Of a stretch of DNA of 19,793 bases, positions 1 through 7,790 are shown in pieces. Source of the DNA: JAYKGU01 sp035285585 (GTDB lineage Bacteria > Cyanobacteriota > Cyanobacteriia > CAKZMO01); NCBI GenBank assembly GCA_035285585.1, contig JAYKGU010000221.1:1-19793 (forward strand), in the 5' to 3' direction. The translations under genes were made by a program, and so were the position numbers. Below the pieces are notes generated by a model. It made no database searches. It had not been told where the DNA came from and saw only the letters and a program-made list of their open reading frames with translations. Every line of letters begins with the position of its first letter. The stretch's first letter is position 1.

Positions 1-288
1 CGCCCCGGCGGCAACATGTACACCACCCGTCGCTATGCTGCCTGCATCCGCGACCTCGACTACTACCTCCGCTATGCCACCTACGCCATGCTGGCTGGCG
101 ACACCTCCATCCTGGACGAGCGCGTGCTCAACGGCCTCAAGGAAACCTACAACTCCCTGGGTGTGCCCATCGGTGCAACGGTGAACGCGATTCAGGCCAT
201 GAAAGAAGTTACCGCTAGCCTGGTTGGCCCCGATGCTGGCAAAGAAATGGGCGTTTACTTCGACCACATTTCTACCAAGCTGAGCTAA
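1..288 (+). CDS. apcB: Allophycocyanin beta subunit, 3' part (5' end outside window)
   Basis: C-terminal 95 residues of the beta subunit of allophycocyanin, the biliprotein of the phycobilisome core that passes excitation energy toward the photosystems. The open frame runs in from the window edge. The fragment begins with RPGGNMYTTRRYAACIRDLD, which holds the Asn (fragment residue 5) that is gamma-N-methylated in this family and the Cys (residue 15) that carries phycocyanobilin; the 10-residue spacing between them fits the usual Asn71/Cys81 pair. The globin-like C-terminal half continues to the typical ending HISTKLS. Full-length ApcB is about 161 residues, so roughly 40% is missing on the left. 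apcC follows on the same strand, as in the usual apcABC operon. Identification is very secure. Confidence 0.97.
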   Translation, partial: RPGGNMYTTRRYAACIRDLDYYLRYATYAMLAGDTSILDERVLNGLKETYNSLGVPIGATVNAIQAMKEVTASLVGPDAGKEMGVYFDHISTKLS

Positions 289-661
289 CTAAGACGGAAG
301 GGAGAGGAGAGAGCCTTTCTCTCTAACCTTTGTCTTTCATCTTGACTGAGGGCTGGGCGCATCGACCGAACCTAAATGGTCAATGGCTAGCGACGTTTGT
401 TGGCTTTGATGATTTGGGCGATCGCTTGAACCTGGCCCTCTTGTCATGGGAGTTTCTGATAAAAGCGCAGATAAAATCCGTTCGAGCTTGTCAAGCCTTA
501 TTCGGTCTTGCTAGGCTTCATATTTAGAGGTGGTCGTTGGCCCCTCTACCGTTTCAGGAAAAAAAGCTTAAGACCCGTAGCATTGATCGCCGGTATTGAT
601 TACTGGCATGATTGTTACCAGCGTTACCAGCATTGTTAGGAATTGTTAGGAGATCTAAGCC
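289..661 (+). promoter_or_regulatory. apcB-apcC spacer with small hairpin and paired direct repeats
   Basis: A 373-bp non-coding stretch inside the allophycocyanin operon. It starts with a short hairpin (AGAGAG 308-313, CTCTCT 319-324) that lacks a good T-run, so it could be a weak attenuator or an RNA processing or stability element rather than a full terminator. Just before apcC there are two pairs of direct repeats: GTTACCAGC at 614-622 and 623-631, and ATTGTTAGG at 632-640 and 642-650. The second ATTGTTAGG supplies the AGGAG Shine-Dalgarno (648-652) for apcC. Apc operons are known to give more apcAB than apcABC transcript, so a control element is expected here. The exact function is inferred. 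Confidence 0.45.
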
Positions 662-865
662 ATGCGCATGTTCAAAGTAACGGCCTGCGTTCCCAGCCAG
701 ACCCGCATCCGCACCCAGCGTGAGCTGCAAAACACCTACTTCACCAAGCTCGTGCCCTATGGCAACTGGTTTGCCGAGCAGCAGCGCATCCAGAAGATGG
801 GCGGCAAGATTGTCAAAGTAGAGCTAGCCACCGGCAAGCCTGGCATGAATACGGGGCTGATGTAA
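662..865 (+). CDS. apcC: Allophycocyanin core linker polypeptide L_C (about 7.8 kDa)
   Basis: A 67-residue CpcD-type small linker that caps allophycocyanin trimers in the phycobilisome core and tunes their absorption. The protein starts MRMFKVTACVPSQTRIRTQR, continues with the conserved ELQNTYFTKLVPY and the QQRIQKMGGKIVKVELATGK segment, and ends NTGLM, which is the ApcC pattern over its full usual length (about 66-68 residues). The start is set by AGGAG at 648-652, nine bases upstream. It lies downstream of apcB on the same strand and is followed by an intrinsic terminator at about 902-932, so it ends the operon. Identification is secure. Confidence 0.97.
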   Translation: MRMFKVTACVPSQTRIRTQRELQNTYFTKLVPYGNWFAEQQRIQKMGGKIVKVELATGKPGMNTGLM

Positions 866-901
866 GCAAATATTCTCCAATATCCGATATTGCAAATAGG
901 T

Positions 902-932
902 AGCAAAGAGGTCAGGTCGGCCTCTTTTTGCT
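902..932 (+). terminator. Rho-independent terminator after apcC
   Basis: AGCAAAGAGG (902-911) pairs with CCTCTTTTTGCT (921-932), the 3' arm carrying two extra T bases; the compact core is AAAGAGG/CCTCTTT with a nine-base loop. The T-run lies in and after the 3' arm, and TATTTT follows. It sits 36 bp past the apcC stop and before ftsW, as expected for the end of a strongly expressed operon. Confidence 0.7.
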
Positions 933-981
933 ATTTTGAGGACGGTTACTTTTTCTGTTGTCCTGCGATCGCCCCTGAACC

Positions 982-2154
982 GTGATTCTCCGCTACCTCT
1001 TCCCCTTCATCGACTTATCCGTCAAAAGCTGGGCACGTGATGCCCGCATCCTGCGCTGGCTGACGCTGCTGTGGCTGGCGGTGGGGTTGCTGGTGCTGTT
1101 TTCAGCGTCCTACATGGTAGCGGAGGCAGAGCTTGGCGATGGACTGTTTTACTTTAGAACCCAGCTCCTCTGGGTGTTTATTGGGCTGATTGGCTTCAAT
1201 ACCCTGGTGCATGTGCCGCTGCGCTATGTGGTGGCGATCGCCGACCTGCTGTTGCTCGCCATTCTGGGTCTGATCATCATTACTTTGCTACCCGGTATGG
1301 GCACCACGGCCTACGGAGCCACCCGCTGGATTGCCATCGGGTCCTTTGGGCTGCAGCCATCCGAACTCATTAAGCCCTTTCTGGTTCTGCAGAGCGCCCG
1401 CATCTTTGGCCGCTGGCATCAGCTCCGCTGGGTCGTGCGGATCAGTTGGCTGGTGGTGTTTAGCCTGGTATTGGGCTGCATCTTGCTGCAGCCTAACCTG
1501 AGTACGGCGGCCCTGTGTGGCATTGTTATCTGGTCGGTGGCCCTGGCATCGGGGCTGCCCTTCCGCTATGTGGGCGGTGCGGCGCTGGGGGGGCTGCTGC
1601 TGGCCACCATTAGCATCAGCATCCATGACTACCAGCGACGGCGCATTATCTCGTTTCTCAACCCCTGGAATTCTCCCAGTGGAGATGGCTACCAGCTGAT
1701 CCAGAGCCTTCTGGCCATCGGTTCAGGGGGAGTATTTGGCACAGGTTTTGGCCTCTCCCAGCAAAAGCTGTTCTACCTGCCAATTCAATACACTGACTTT
1801 ATCTTTGCTGTCTTTGCTGAAGAGTTTGGCTTTCTTGGCAGTTTTTTGCTGCTGATTTTTCTGGCTACCTACGCCACTTTTGGCCTGCGGGTGGCGCTGA
1901 AAGCTCCAAGCTCTGTCTATCAGTTGATCGCCATTGGTATTGTGGTGCTGCTGGTGGGGCAGGCGCTGCTCAATATTGGCGTCGCCACGGGGTCACTGCC
2001 CACGACCGGGTTGCCATTTCCGATGATGAGCTACGGCGGCAGCTCCATGATTTCTAGCCTGGTGGCGGCGGGGCTGCTGGTGCGGGTGGCACGGGAGAGC
2101 GGTGGCGGGCAGGTGGTGGAGTTGGCGCGATCGCACCCCAAGCGCTTTAGTTAG
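982..2154 (+). CDS. ftsW: Septal peptidoglycan polymerase FtsW (SEDS family)
   Basis: A 390-residue polytopic membrane protein of the SEDS family (FtsW/RodA), which polymerises lipid II into glycan strands, with FtsW acting at the division septum beside its PBP partner. Many hydrophobic segments cover residues 24-368. SEDS motifs are clear: RWIAIGSFGLQPSELIK (115-131), QPNLST (170-174), the GYQLIQSLLAIGSGGVFGTG block (236-255), YTDFIFAVFAEEFGF (270-284) with the Asp (D272) matching the catalytic Asp of SEDS polymerases, and LPTTGLPFPMMSYGGSS (339-355). FtsW is favoured over RodA on overall cyanobacterial likeness, but that split is less certain than the family. The start is GTG, with no clear Shine-Dalgarno; it is chosen because the N-terminus looks like cyanobacterial FtsW. 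A GNAT gene follows after 11 bp. Confidence 0.88.
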   Translation: MILRYLFPFIDLSVKSWARDARILRWLTLLWLAVGLLVLFSASYMVAEAELGDGLFYFRTQLLWVFIGLIGFNTLVHVPLRYVVAIADLLLLAILGLIIITLLPGMGTTAYGATRWIAIGSFGLQPSELIKPFLVLQSARIFGRWHQLRWVVRISWLVVFSLVLGCILLQPNLSTAALCGIVIWSVALASGLPFRYVGGAALGGLLLATISISIHDYQRRRIISFLNPWNSPSGDGYQLIQSLLAIGSGGVFGTGFGLSQQKLFYLPIQYTDFIFAVFAEEFGFLGSFLLLIFLATYATFGLRVALKAPSSVYQLIAIGIVVLLVGQALLNIGVATGSLPTTGLPFPMMSYGGSSMISSLVAAGLLVRVARESGGGQVVELARSHPKRFS

Positions 2155-2165
2155 GTATCTATCCC

Positions 2166-2681
2166 GTGTCCCAGCCCGTCATTACCCACTACCTGGAAAT
2201 GCACAGCTCCGCCGAGTTACAGGCGAAGGCCAACGGCGACCCAGATTTTTCCGTCACCGAGTGTCAGATCAAGCAATACCCGGTCAACCAGTTCCTCTAT
2301 CGCTTTGTGGGAGCTGCCTGGCAGTGGACGGACAAGCTGGTCTGGACGGACGACCAGTGGCGGGCCTATGCCGAAGCGGAGAACCTGCGCACCTGGATCG
2401 CCTACAAGCTGGGCAGTCCGGCGGGATATTATGAGCTGCGCTGGGAGGGCGATCGCCAGGTAGAACTCGCCTATTTTGGTCTGGCCGAGCGGTTTATTGG
2501 TCAGGGGCACGGCGGCTACCTGCTCAGCCATGCCATTCAGTCGGCCTGGGATTGGGGGGCACAGCGGGTTTGGGTGCACACCTGTAGCCAGGATCATCCC
2601 CATGCGCTGGGGAACTATCAGGCCAGAGGATTCAAGATCTACCGGGTGGAAACTGAGGAGAAAGGTCAGGCGGAGAGCTGA
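2166..2681 (+). CDS. GNAT-family N-acetyltransferase
   Basis: A 171-residue GCN5-related acetyltransferase. The acetyl-CoA binding motif A is visible as ERFIGQGHGGYLLSHAIQSA (residues about 107-126, with the Q-G-H-G-G pyrophosphate loop), preceded by the beta strand RQVELAYFGL. Motif B follows as RVWVHTCSQDHPHALGNYQARGFKIYR, whose N-Y-x-x-x-G-F end is typical of the family. The acceptor substrate cannot be told from sequence. It starts with GTG 11 bp after the ftsW stop, with a weak AGG about nine bases upstream, so co-transcription with ftsW is likely. Its last 16 bp overlap the 3' end of the convergent ccs1 gene. No signal peptide or membrane segment. Confidence 0.85.
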   Translation: MSQPVITHYLEMHSSAELQAKANGDPDFSVTECQIKQYPVNQFLYRFVGAAWQWTDKLVWTDDQWRAYAEAENLRTWIAYKLGSPAGYYELRWEGDRQVELAYFGLAERFIGQGHGGYLLSHAIQSAWDWGAQRVWVHTCSQDHPHALGNYQARGFKIYRVETEEKGQAES

Positions 2682-4096
2682 TCCAGCAGGCCCAGCACTT
2701 CCCGCTCGAAGGCCACCTGGGCGCGGTTGGTTCTGCCACCGATGTAGAGGCGATCGCCCCGCCGCAGTGCCCAGATCTGGGAATGGGAGACGTAGCTCAT
2801 CACGACTCCTAGCATCAGCAGGCCAAACCCGGCGTAGACCAAGGGAATGCCCGGATCGGCCTTGATTTGCAGCCCCGTACTGCCAACGATTTCGGCCAAC
2901 GTCAGCCGCACGCCGCCCACCTCCGCCGCCATTCCCTCCCGAAGGGTACCAATCAGGTCGCCGGTCATGCCGTAGACGAACACGGTGCCCTGGAGGTCTT
3001 TGGCAACCACCGCAACGCCCTCGCTCATGTCGGGCTTAATGGGCACCCAGGTGCCCCAGATGCGTCCCTGGGTGGGGCTGTCCAGTTGGGCCATGGGTAG
3101 CTCGAAGGTGGGGCTGTTGTTAACCCGGACTTTGATGGCGGCGATCGCCCAGTTAGCCTGGTAGAACGTAACGCCCTCGTAGCGCATGGGCTGATTGACG
3201 TGGATTACCTGGTGATCCAGCTCTGTCCCCTGCGCATCCACCACGGACAGATCGGAATAAAACTGGTCGATCACCCCCTCCGGCGTGTAGTCAATCCAGA
3301 AGCGATTTACCCGCACCCCCCAGTCTTTGGGAATTTGGGCGGTGGCCCAGGGACCCGCTTCAAAGATATTGCGCACCTGGAACGTCGCGCCGCTGGGCAC
3401 CATTTCCTGGGCAAAAAATCCGGTCATTGCCCCCAAAATTGCCCCCGCCAGGATGATTAGCATGCTGGCATGGACGATGATGGGGCCGATGCGCCCCGCC
3501 AACCCTTTACGGGCGTACAGAGCTTCCCCTTCTTGAAAGACCCGGTAGCGCTTCTGCCGCAGCAGGGGCTGGAGCTGCTCGAAGGTGGCGGCATTCTCCA
3601 GCTCGGCGCTGAGGGCCAGCTTCTGAAACTGGCGGGGCTGCTGGTAGAACGACCAGCGACGAGCCGCCCCCAGGGCCGGGAACTGGCGGGTGAAGGTGCA
3701 GGCCGTGAGGCTTGCCCCAAAGAAAATCAGCAGGGAGAGGAACCACCAGGTGCGGTAGACATGGTCCAACCCCAGAATCAGCAGCACCTTCCAGGAAAGG
3801 AAGCCAAACAGGGCGGGATCTTCAGGATAATTTTGCTGATAGAAAGCCAGAGATTGGCCCTGCTCGATGACGGTGCCCAGGATACTGAAAAGGGCGATCG
3901 CCAGCAGCAGCACAATCGCCAGCCGCAGATCCGCCAGCAGGGGCAGCAGCTCACGCTGGAAATACTGCTTCAGGAATGCCCAGGGGGATAAGCCAGCTTT
4001 ATCCTGGGGCGGCTCAGGCGGCGGAGTGGGTTGGGATGTTGGTTTGGAGTCGGAGGTGGATGGCGTGTCGGTGCGGGGGGATTGATCCAGAGTCAT
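2666..4096 (-). CDS. ccs1: Cytochrome c biogenesis protein Ccs1 (ResB/CcsB family)
   Basis: A 476-residue membrane protein of the System II cytochrome c maturation pathway. With its partner (CcsA/ResC) it brings haem to the lumenal/periplasmic side and joins it to apocytochromes c, such as cytochrome f. A Pro/Ser/Thr-rich cytoplasmic N-terminus (1-36) is followed by membrane segments near 58-76, 102-135 (YRTWWFLSLLIFFGASLTAC) and 205-228, a large soluble domain (about 229-415), and a last membrane segment (417-436). Candidate haem-ligand histidines sit at the membrane edge in GPIIVHASM (H209) and SYVSHSQIW (H438), as in the ResB family. The gene follows ccdA on the same strand after 21 bp, a gene order common in cyanobacteria. 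CcsA itself is not in the window. Confidence 0.93.
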   Translation of the reverse strand: MTLDQSPRTDTPSTSDSKPTSQPTPPPEPPQDKAGLSPWAFLKQYFQRELLPLLADLRLAIVLLLAIALFSILGTVIEQGQSLAFYQQNYPEDPALFGFLSWKVLLILGLDHVYRTWWFLSLLIFFGASLTACTFTRQFPALGAARRWSFYQQPRQFQKLALSAELENAATFEQLQPLLRQKRYRVFQEGEALYARKGLAGRIGPIIVHASMLIILAGAILGAMTGFFAQEMVPSGATFQVRNIFEAGPWATAQIPKDWGVRVNRFWIDYTPEGVIDQFYSDLSVVDAQGTELDHQVIHVNQPMRYEGVTFYQANWAIAAIKVRVNNSPTFELPMAQLDSPTQGRIWGTWVPIKPDMSEGVAVVAKDLQGTVFVYGMTGDLIGTLREGMAAEVGGVRLTLAEIVGSTGLQIKADPGIPLVYAGFGLLMLGVVMSYVSHSQIWALRRGDRLYIGGRTNRAQVAFEREVLGLLDQLSA

Positions 4097-4117
4097 GACG
4101 TCAAAGTTGCGGGAAAC

Positions 4118-4858
4118 CTAAAAAACAGAAGCGGGCACCAGGCGCGTCAGCAGGGTAAACACGCCAAAGCCAATGAGGATGGCCCCACTGGCAGGGGTGA
4201 CCCAGCCCGACCAGCGGCGGAGTTCCAGCAGCTTTTTGATGCTGGCGGTAAAGGTGCCTGCGACGACCAATGGGGCCACATAGCCTGCCGTGTAGGCAAT
4301 TAACAGCACACTGCCCAGCACCGGATCCTGGGTGGTGGAGACCCAGGCCAGCAGCGAGGCCAGCACGGGGGTGCTACAGGGGGAGGCTACCAGGCCAAAG
4401 GTGAGGCCCAGCAGGTAGGAACGGAGGCTGTCGGGCAAATCCTGAGTAATCCAATCCGTCGCCCCGAGGGAGGGCAGGCGCAGCGGCAGCAGTTCCAGCA
4501 AATTCAGCCCCATGAGGATGGCGATGACGCTGACTACGATGGGTAGCCCGATGCCCACCTGACCGTAGACCCGTCCGGCGATCGCCGCCAAGATCCCTAA
4601 CCCCGCCAGGGTCGTCGCCAGCCCCAGGGCAAACCAGGTGGATTGGAGCGCCGCCTGCACCCGTCCCTTGGCCTCATAGCCGCCGATGTAGCCAATGGTG
4701 ATGGGCAGCATCGAGAGCATACAGGGGGTGAGGCTGGTGATCAGCCCTGCCAGAAAAATAATGCCAATGCTGAAAATACTGAGGTGATTGAGCTGACCGG
4801 AGACGACGGCGTCAGCGAACTGTTCCAGATTATAGAGCCAGGTCTGCACGGCTTCCAT
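4118..4858 (-). CDS. ccdA: Cytochrome c biogenesis / thiol-reductant transporter CcdA
   Basis: A CcdA/DsbD-beta type membrane protein, about 246 residues from this start, with roughly six membrane segments. It passes electrons from stromal thioredoxin across the membrane to keep apocytochrome CXXCH cysteines reduced before haem attachment. The redox cysteine pair is visible in SLTPCMLSMLPITIGYIGGY and GLVASPCSTPVLASLL (C65 and C180 counted from the upstream GTG). I chose ATG 4858 (MEAVQTWLYNLEQFADAV) because this is where cyanobacterial CcdA proteins normally begin. The same frame also opens at a GTG at 4915 with a CCAGGG just before it, which would add 19 residues (MTTKVIKIERQHTEWFIDP) of no recognised function; that start cannot be excluded. 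ccs1 follows after 21 bp, so the two form an operon. Confidence 0.92.
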   Translation of the reverse strand: MEAVQTWLYNLEQFADAVVSGQLNHLSIFSIGIIFLAGLITSLTPCMLSMLPITIGYIGGYEAKGRVQAALQSTWFALGLATTLAGLGILAAIAGRVYGQVGIGLPIVVSVIAILMGLNLLELLPLRLPSLGATDWITQDLPDSLRSYLLGLTFGLVASPCSTPVLASLLAWVSTTQDPVLGSVLLIAYTAGYVAPLVVAGTFTASIKKLLELRRWSGWVTPASGAILIGFGVFTLLTRLVPASVF

Positions 4859-4980
4859 GGGATCGATGAACCACTCGGTGTGTTGCCTTTCTATTTTAAT
4901 GACTTTGGTCGTCACCCCTGGGGCTGATTTGGGCGTTGCTCAAGGATGGCTTGCACGGTGATGCTGGGTTGTTCACGCTG

Positions 4981-5001
4981 GGGGCAAATGGCATTTGCCC
5001 C
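4981..5001. repeat. Near-perfect palindrome in the ccdA/queF divergent spacer
   Basis: GGGGCAAATG (4981-4990) is followed after a single base by its exact reverse complement CATTTGCCCC (4992-5001). It lies about 90 bp upstream of queF and about 120 bp upstream of the ccdA start, between divergent genes. Such a symmetrical site could be an operator or an RNA hairpin; which one is not decided by the sequence. Its right arm runs into the 26-bp tandem repeat that follows. Confidence 0.6.
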
Positions 5002-5045
5002 GACGGAATTTATGCCGGTTTTGCCCCGACGGAATTTATGTCGGT
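4994..5045. repeat. 26-bp tandem duplication upstream of queF
   Basis: Two head-to-tail copies of a 26-bp unit beginning TTTGCCCCGACGGAATTTAT (4994-5019 and 5020-5045). They differ at one base only (C at 5015 against T at 5041). The first copy shares TTTGCCCC with the palindrome at 4981-5001. The duplication is 47 bp before the queF start and may double a regulatory site. Confidence 0.8.
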
Positions 5046-5091
5046 GCCGCACCAATGTTAGGATTTCAGCGAATCATACGATTGGATTCCC

Positions 5092-5538
5092 ATGACCGAC
5101 GCTGTACCCACCCACTCACCCACCGCTGACTTCCCACCGTCTGCCCCGCCGATAGAGAAATATGGGGAACGGGCGATCGCCACTGGCGAACTCACCACCT
5201 TTCCCAATCCCCGCATCGGCCGTGCCTACACCATTGATATCACCCTGCCGGAGTTCACCTGCAAGTGTCCCTTTTCCGGCTATCCCGACTTTGCCCAAAT
5301 TCACATCACCTATGTGCCCGATGAGAAGGTGGTGGAGCTGAAGGCGCTGAAGCTGTACATCAACGGCTATCGCGATCGCTACATCTCCCACGAGGAAAGC
5401 GTCAACCAAATTTTGGACGACTTTGTGGCCGCCTGCCAGCCCCTGGAAGCGACGATTGAAGGCGACTTTGCGCCACGGGGCAATGTCCATACTGTGATCA
5501 AGGCCAGCTTTTCCAAGGCTGAGCTAGACCCGAACTAA
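5092..5538 (+). CDS. queF: NADPH-dependent 7-cyano-7-deazaguanine (preQ0) reductase QueF
   Basis: A 148-residue type I QueF (T-fold, GTP cyclohydrolase-like), which reduces the nitrile preQ0 to the amine preQ1 with NADPH in the pathway to queuosine of tRNA. The catalytic site is seen in FTCKCPFSGYPDFAQIHI: Cys59 matches the nucleophile that forms the thioimide with preQ0 and Asp66 the general acid of the Bacillus enzyme. The QueF signature that binds NADPH is VVELKALKLY (80-89), followed by the conserved YRDRYISHEE (93-102) and the C-terminal GDFAPRGNVHT. Length is normal for type I. The Shine-Dalgarno is weak (GGATT). It is divergent from ccdA, and its stop overlaps the convergent ATPase gene by 4 bp. 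Confidence 0.94.
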   Translation: MTDAVPTHSPTADFPPSAPPIEKYGERAIATGELTTFPNPRIGRAYTIDITLPEFTCKCPFSGYPDFAQIHITYVPDEKVVELKALKLYINGYRDRYISHEESVNQILDDFVAACQPLEATIEGDFAPRGNVHTVIKASFSKAELDPN

Positions 5539-7607
5539 GGAAGCTGGTAGCAGACGAGCTGTTCGTCGGGGCGGGCACTGGGATCGATAATTTGAATCTG
5601 GTTAGCCTGACAGAGGTTGTCAATGGCCTGACTGATCTGGACTGCCGTCAAGCCAGGGAACTGGCCCTGGGCTGTCTGGAGCATGATTTGCAGGCCCAGC
5701 AGTTGGTGGGTTTTGACCAGATCCAGCAGAAATTCCTGGACGGGCTGGAGGTCTGGATCGGGTTGAGGTTTGGAGGACTTGGGGGATTTTTGGGATTTGG
5801 GGTGCGATCGCCCCGTCACCAGCCGCAAATCCTGCAGCACCCGCAGGTCTTCCAGCACCCCCGACTGGCGCGTCAGGTTCTCCAGATCCTCAATGCCCAC
5901 CACCTGACCCGCCACCACCAGCTCCCCAGCGTAAGCGGCATTCACCAGGCTGTGATAGGTCGCCAGCCCATGCACCGACGCCAGATCGGGGCGAATGCGC
6001 GTGTGGGCACCGTCCGCAAAAATCCCCTGGTAAATCTCATAGCCCTTGCGCCCCGGCTTGCCGATACCTTCGCCCCGAATCAGGTAAAGGGTCTGACACA
6101 GCCCCAGGTTTACTGTCCGCTGGCAGGCGTTCATCACGTGGTAAAAGGTGGTCATGTTGGGGTCTTCGTTCCAGGCCACCCCGATACGTCCTACCTTTTT
6201 GCCGCCATCGTAGCTAAAGGAGTGGCTGCCGTAGGTCTGGCTGGGCAGTAGTCGGGGGCGGATGCCTTCAACGGTTAGGGCCGCCAGGGCTTCCTTGAGC
6301 ATTTGAATGAGTTCTGGAGAGGCAAGCTGGCGGATGCGGGTGATGCGCTTCGCCACCGCGTTGAATTCCTTACGCCAGACTAGACGGAAAGCGGCGATCG
6401 CATCCTCTTTCCCCTCCCCGGACGGTTTGGCGGGAGCCTGCGCATCCACCGACTCCCGCTCAATCTGTGTCCAGATAGAATCCTCATCCGCCCGTCCCAG
6501 CTTGTAGGTTTGCAGCAGACGTCGTCCCAACTCCAGGGCATTGCGGGGATGGGTCTTGCCGCCAGGGAACTTCTGCTCCAGGGCATCCGCCGCCAGGGGA
6601 TAAATGGGCGAGTCGGGGGCGGGGGACGCTTGCTGGTGGAAGGGCATCAGACGGCTGGCCCACAGTTCCCTCGCCTGATCTAGAGAAATGGGCTTGAGGG
6701 CCACCTCGGCATCAATGCGGGCGCGATCGGCGGGCTGCACCCGGTCGGCGTTCTGCCGCAGGGTGTTGGTGATGATGCTGATAATCACAAAAAAGCTTTT
6801 CAACCCCTGGTTGTGGATGCAGGAATTGACGTTGAACAGAGCCTGTAGATCAATGCTGCCGTCGCTGGTGCGGGCAATGTTGTCGAGCTGGTCAAAGCAG
6901 AGCACGATGGGCTGGGTCTCGGCGGCGATGCGGCCAAAGTTAGCCAGGATTTTTTGGGCGGCGTCTTCGGTCTCGATGGACTGCTTTACCTTCAGCAGTT
7001 CCAGGCTCTCCTCGTCCAGGTCATCCCCCCGCAGCCACTCGCTGGCCAGGGTGTAGCGCTCCGGGTCGAGCAGGTCGTAAAGCACCCCAAAAAATTCAGT
7101 CGCGTTGTAAATCCCCGATGGATACTCGCTCTTGAGCTTGCGGACAAAGCGCTGCCGCTCCGTTAGCAGCACCCATTGCGTGATATCCCACTGGCGGAAG
7201 ATGGACAGACTCTTCAGCCAGAGTAAAAGCTGGGAATCCGCCTTGCCCTCCGGCACATTGAGCAGGCTATCCACCGTATAGCGCAGCACATGCCGCCAGA
7301 TGGCCTCGCTATCGGGGAAGGGGTCGATGTAGGCAAAAAAGGCTTTCTGATTGAGCACCCGCTTCAGCCGTCCCAGCAGGTAGGACTTGCCCGATCCCGA
7401 ATCTCCATACAGCAGCAGGGTGCGGGTGCGGTGATCCTGCCCCACCTGCTCCAGCACAGATTCGACCTGGGCGATCGCCTCTCGATGAATGGAATCTACC
7501 TCCAGTTGGGGATCATGCCGCTCATGCCAGAAATTCCCCGGCTTAAACGTGGCGGGGTCAAAGGGATTGACGGCTTTACGCAGGATCTGGTCGATGGAGG
7601 AAGTCAT
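5535..7607 (-). CDS. P-loop (AAA/Orc1-Cdc6-like) ATPase of unknown function
   Basis: A 690-residue soluble protein I cannot name. Walker A is GDSGSGKS (68-75) in LLLYGDSGSGKSYLLGRLKR; Walker B is PIVLCFDQLDNI (233-244, D239/D242); a sensor-1-like strand is SFFVIISIITNTLRQ (271-285); and GGKTHPRNALELGRRLL (349-365) looks like the sensor-2/lid region of Orc1/Cdc6 or STAND-like ATPases. Residues about 400-595 form a second alpha/beta domain (VGRIGVAWNEDP, LYLIRGEGIGKPGRKGYEIY, HGLATYHSLVNAAYAGELVV) that I cannot assign. A basic Ser/Lys/Pro linker (about 600-616) leads to a C-terminal winged-helix-like segment (617-690). The upstream same-strand gene encodes a winged-helix protein, so a two-component DNA-related module is plausible. 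A defence, replication or repair role is inference only. Confidence 0.75.
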   Translation of the reverse strand: MTSSIDQILRKAVNPFDPATFKPGNFWHERHDPQLEVDSIHREAIAQVESVLEQVGQDHRTRTLLLYGDSGSGKSYLLGRLKRVLNQKAFFAYIDPFPDSEAIWRHVLRYTVDSLLNVPEGKADSQLLLWLKSLSIFRQWDITQWVLLTERQRFVRKLKSEYPSGIYNATEFFGVLYDLLDPERYTLASEWLRGDDLDEESLELLKVKQSIETEDAAQKILANFGRIAAETQPIVLCFDQLDNIARTSDGSIDLQALFNVNSCIHNQGLKSFFVIISIITNTLRQNADRVQPADRARIDAEVALKPISLDQARELWASRLMPFHQQASPAPDSPIYPLAADALEQKFPGGKTHPRNALELGRRLLQTYKLGRADEDSIWTQIERESVDAQAPAKPSGEGKEDAIAAFRLVWRKEFNAVAKRITRIRQLASPELIQMLKEALAALTVEGIRPRLLPSQTYGSHSFSYDGGKKVGRIGVAWNEDPNMTTFYHVMNACQRTVNLGLCQTLYLIRGEGIGKPGRKGYEIYQGIFADGAHTRIRPDLASVHGLATYHSLVNAAYAGELVVAGQVVGIEDLENLTRQSGVLEDLRVLQDLRLVTGRSHPKSQKSPKSSKPQPDPDLQPVQEFLLDLVKTHQLLGLQIMLQTAQGQFPGLTAVQISQAIDNLCQANQIQIIDPSARPDEQLVCYQLP

Positions 7608-7790
7608 GGTGAAGGGAGGGGGCAGAGTGGGGCCAGAGCGGCAGAAGTAACGTTCAAAGAAAGCTGTTGCGGGACTGGCAAGACGGTGAAAAAAGCATTC
7701 ATCTTGTCAAGATAAACCCTTCCAGCCCCAAATCCTACCCATCTAACCATTTACCCAATTCAGGAGGTTGCCTTAATTTTCCGCAGGATC

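Noticed and set aside
330..527. 65-codon frame in the apcB-apcC spacer
   Set aside because: TTG start, no ribosome site, no family likeness; treated as non-coding spacer.
4916..5091. preQ1-type riboswitch upstream of queF
   Set aside because: Searched for the small preQ1 pseudoknot pattern by eye; only the palindrome and tandem repeat were found.
5592..6251. 219-codon plus-strand frame opposite the ATPase gene
   Set aside because: Composition (His/Gln/Leu-rich) and full overlap with the ATPase frame mark it as a shadow.
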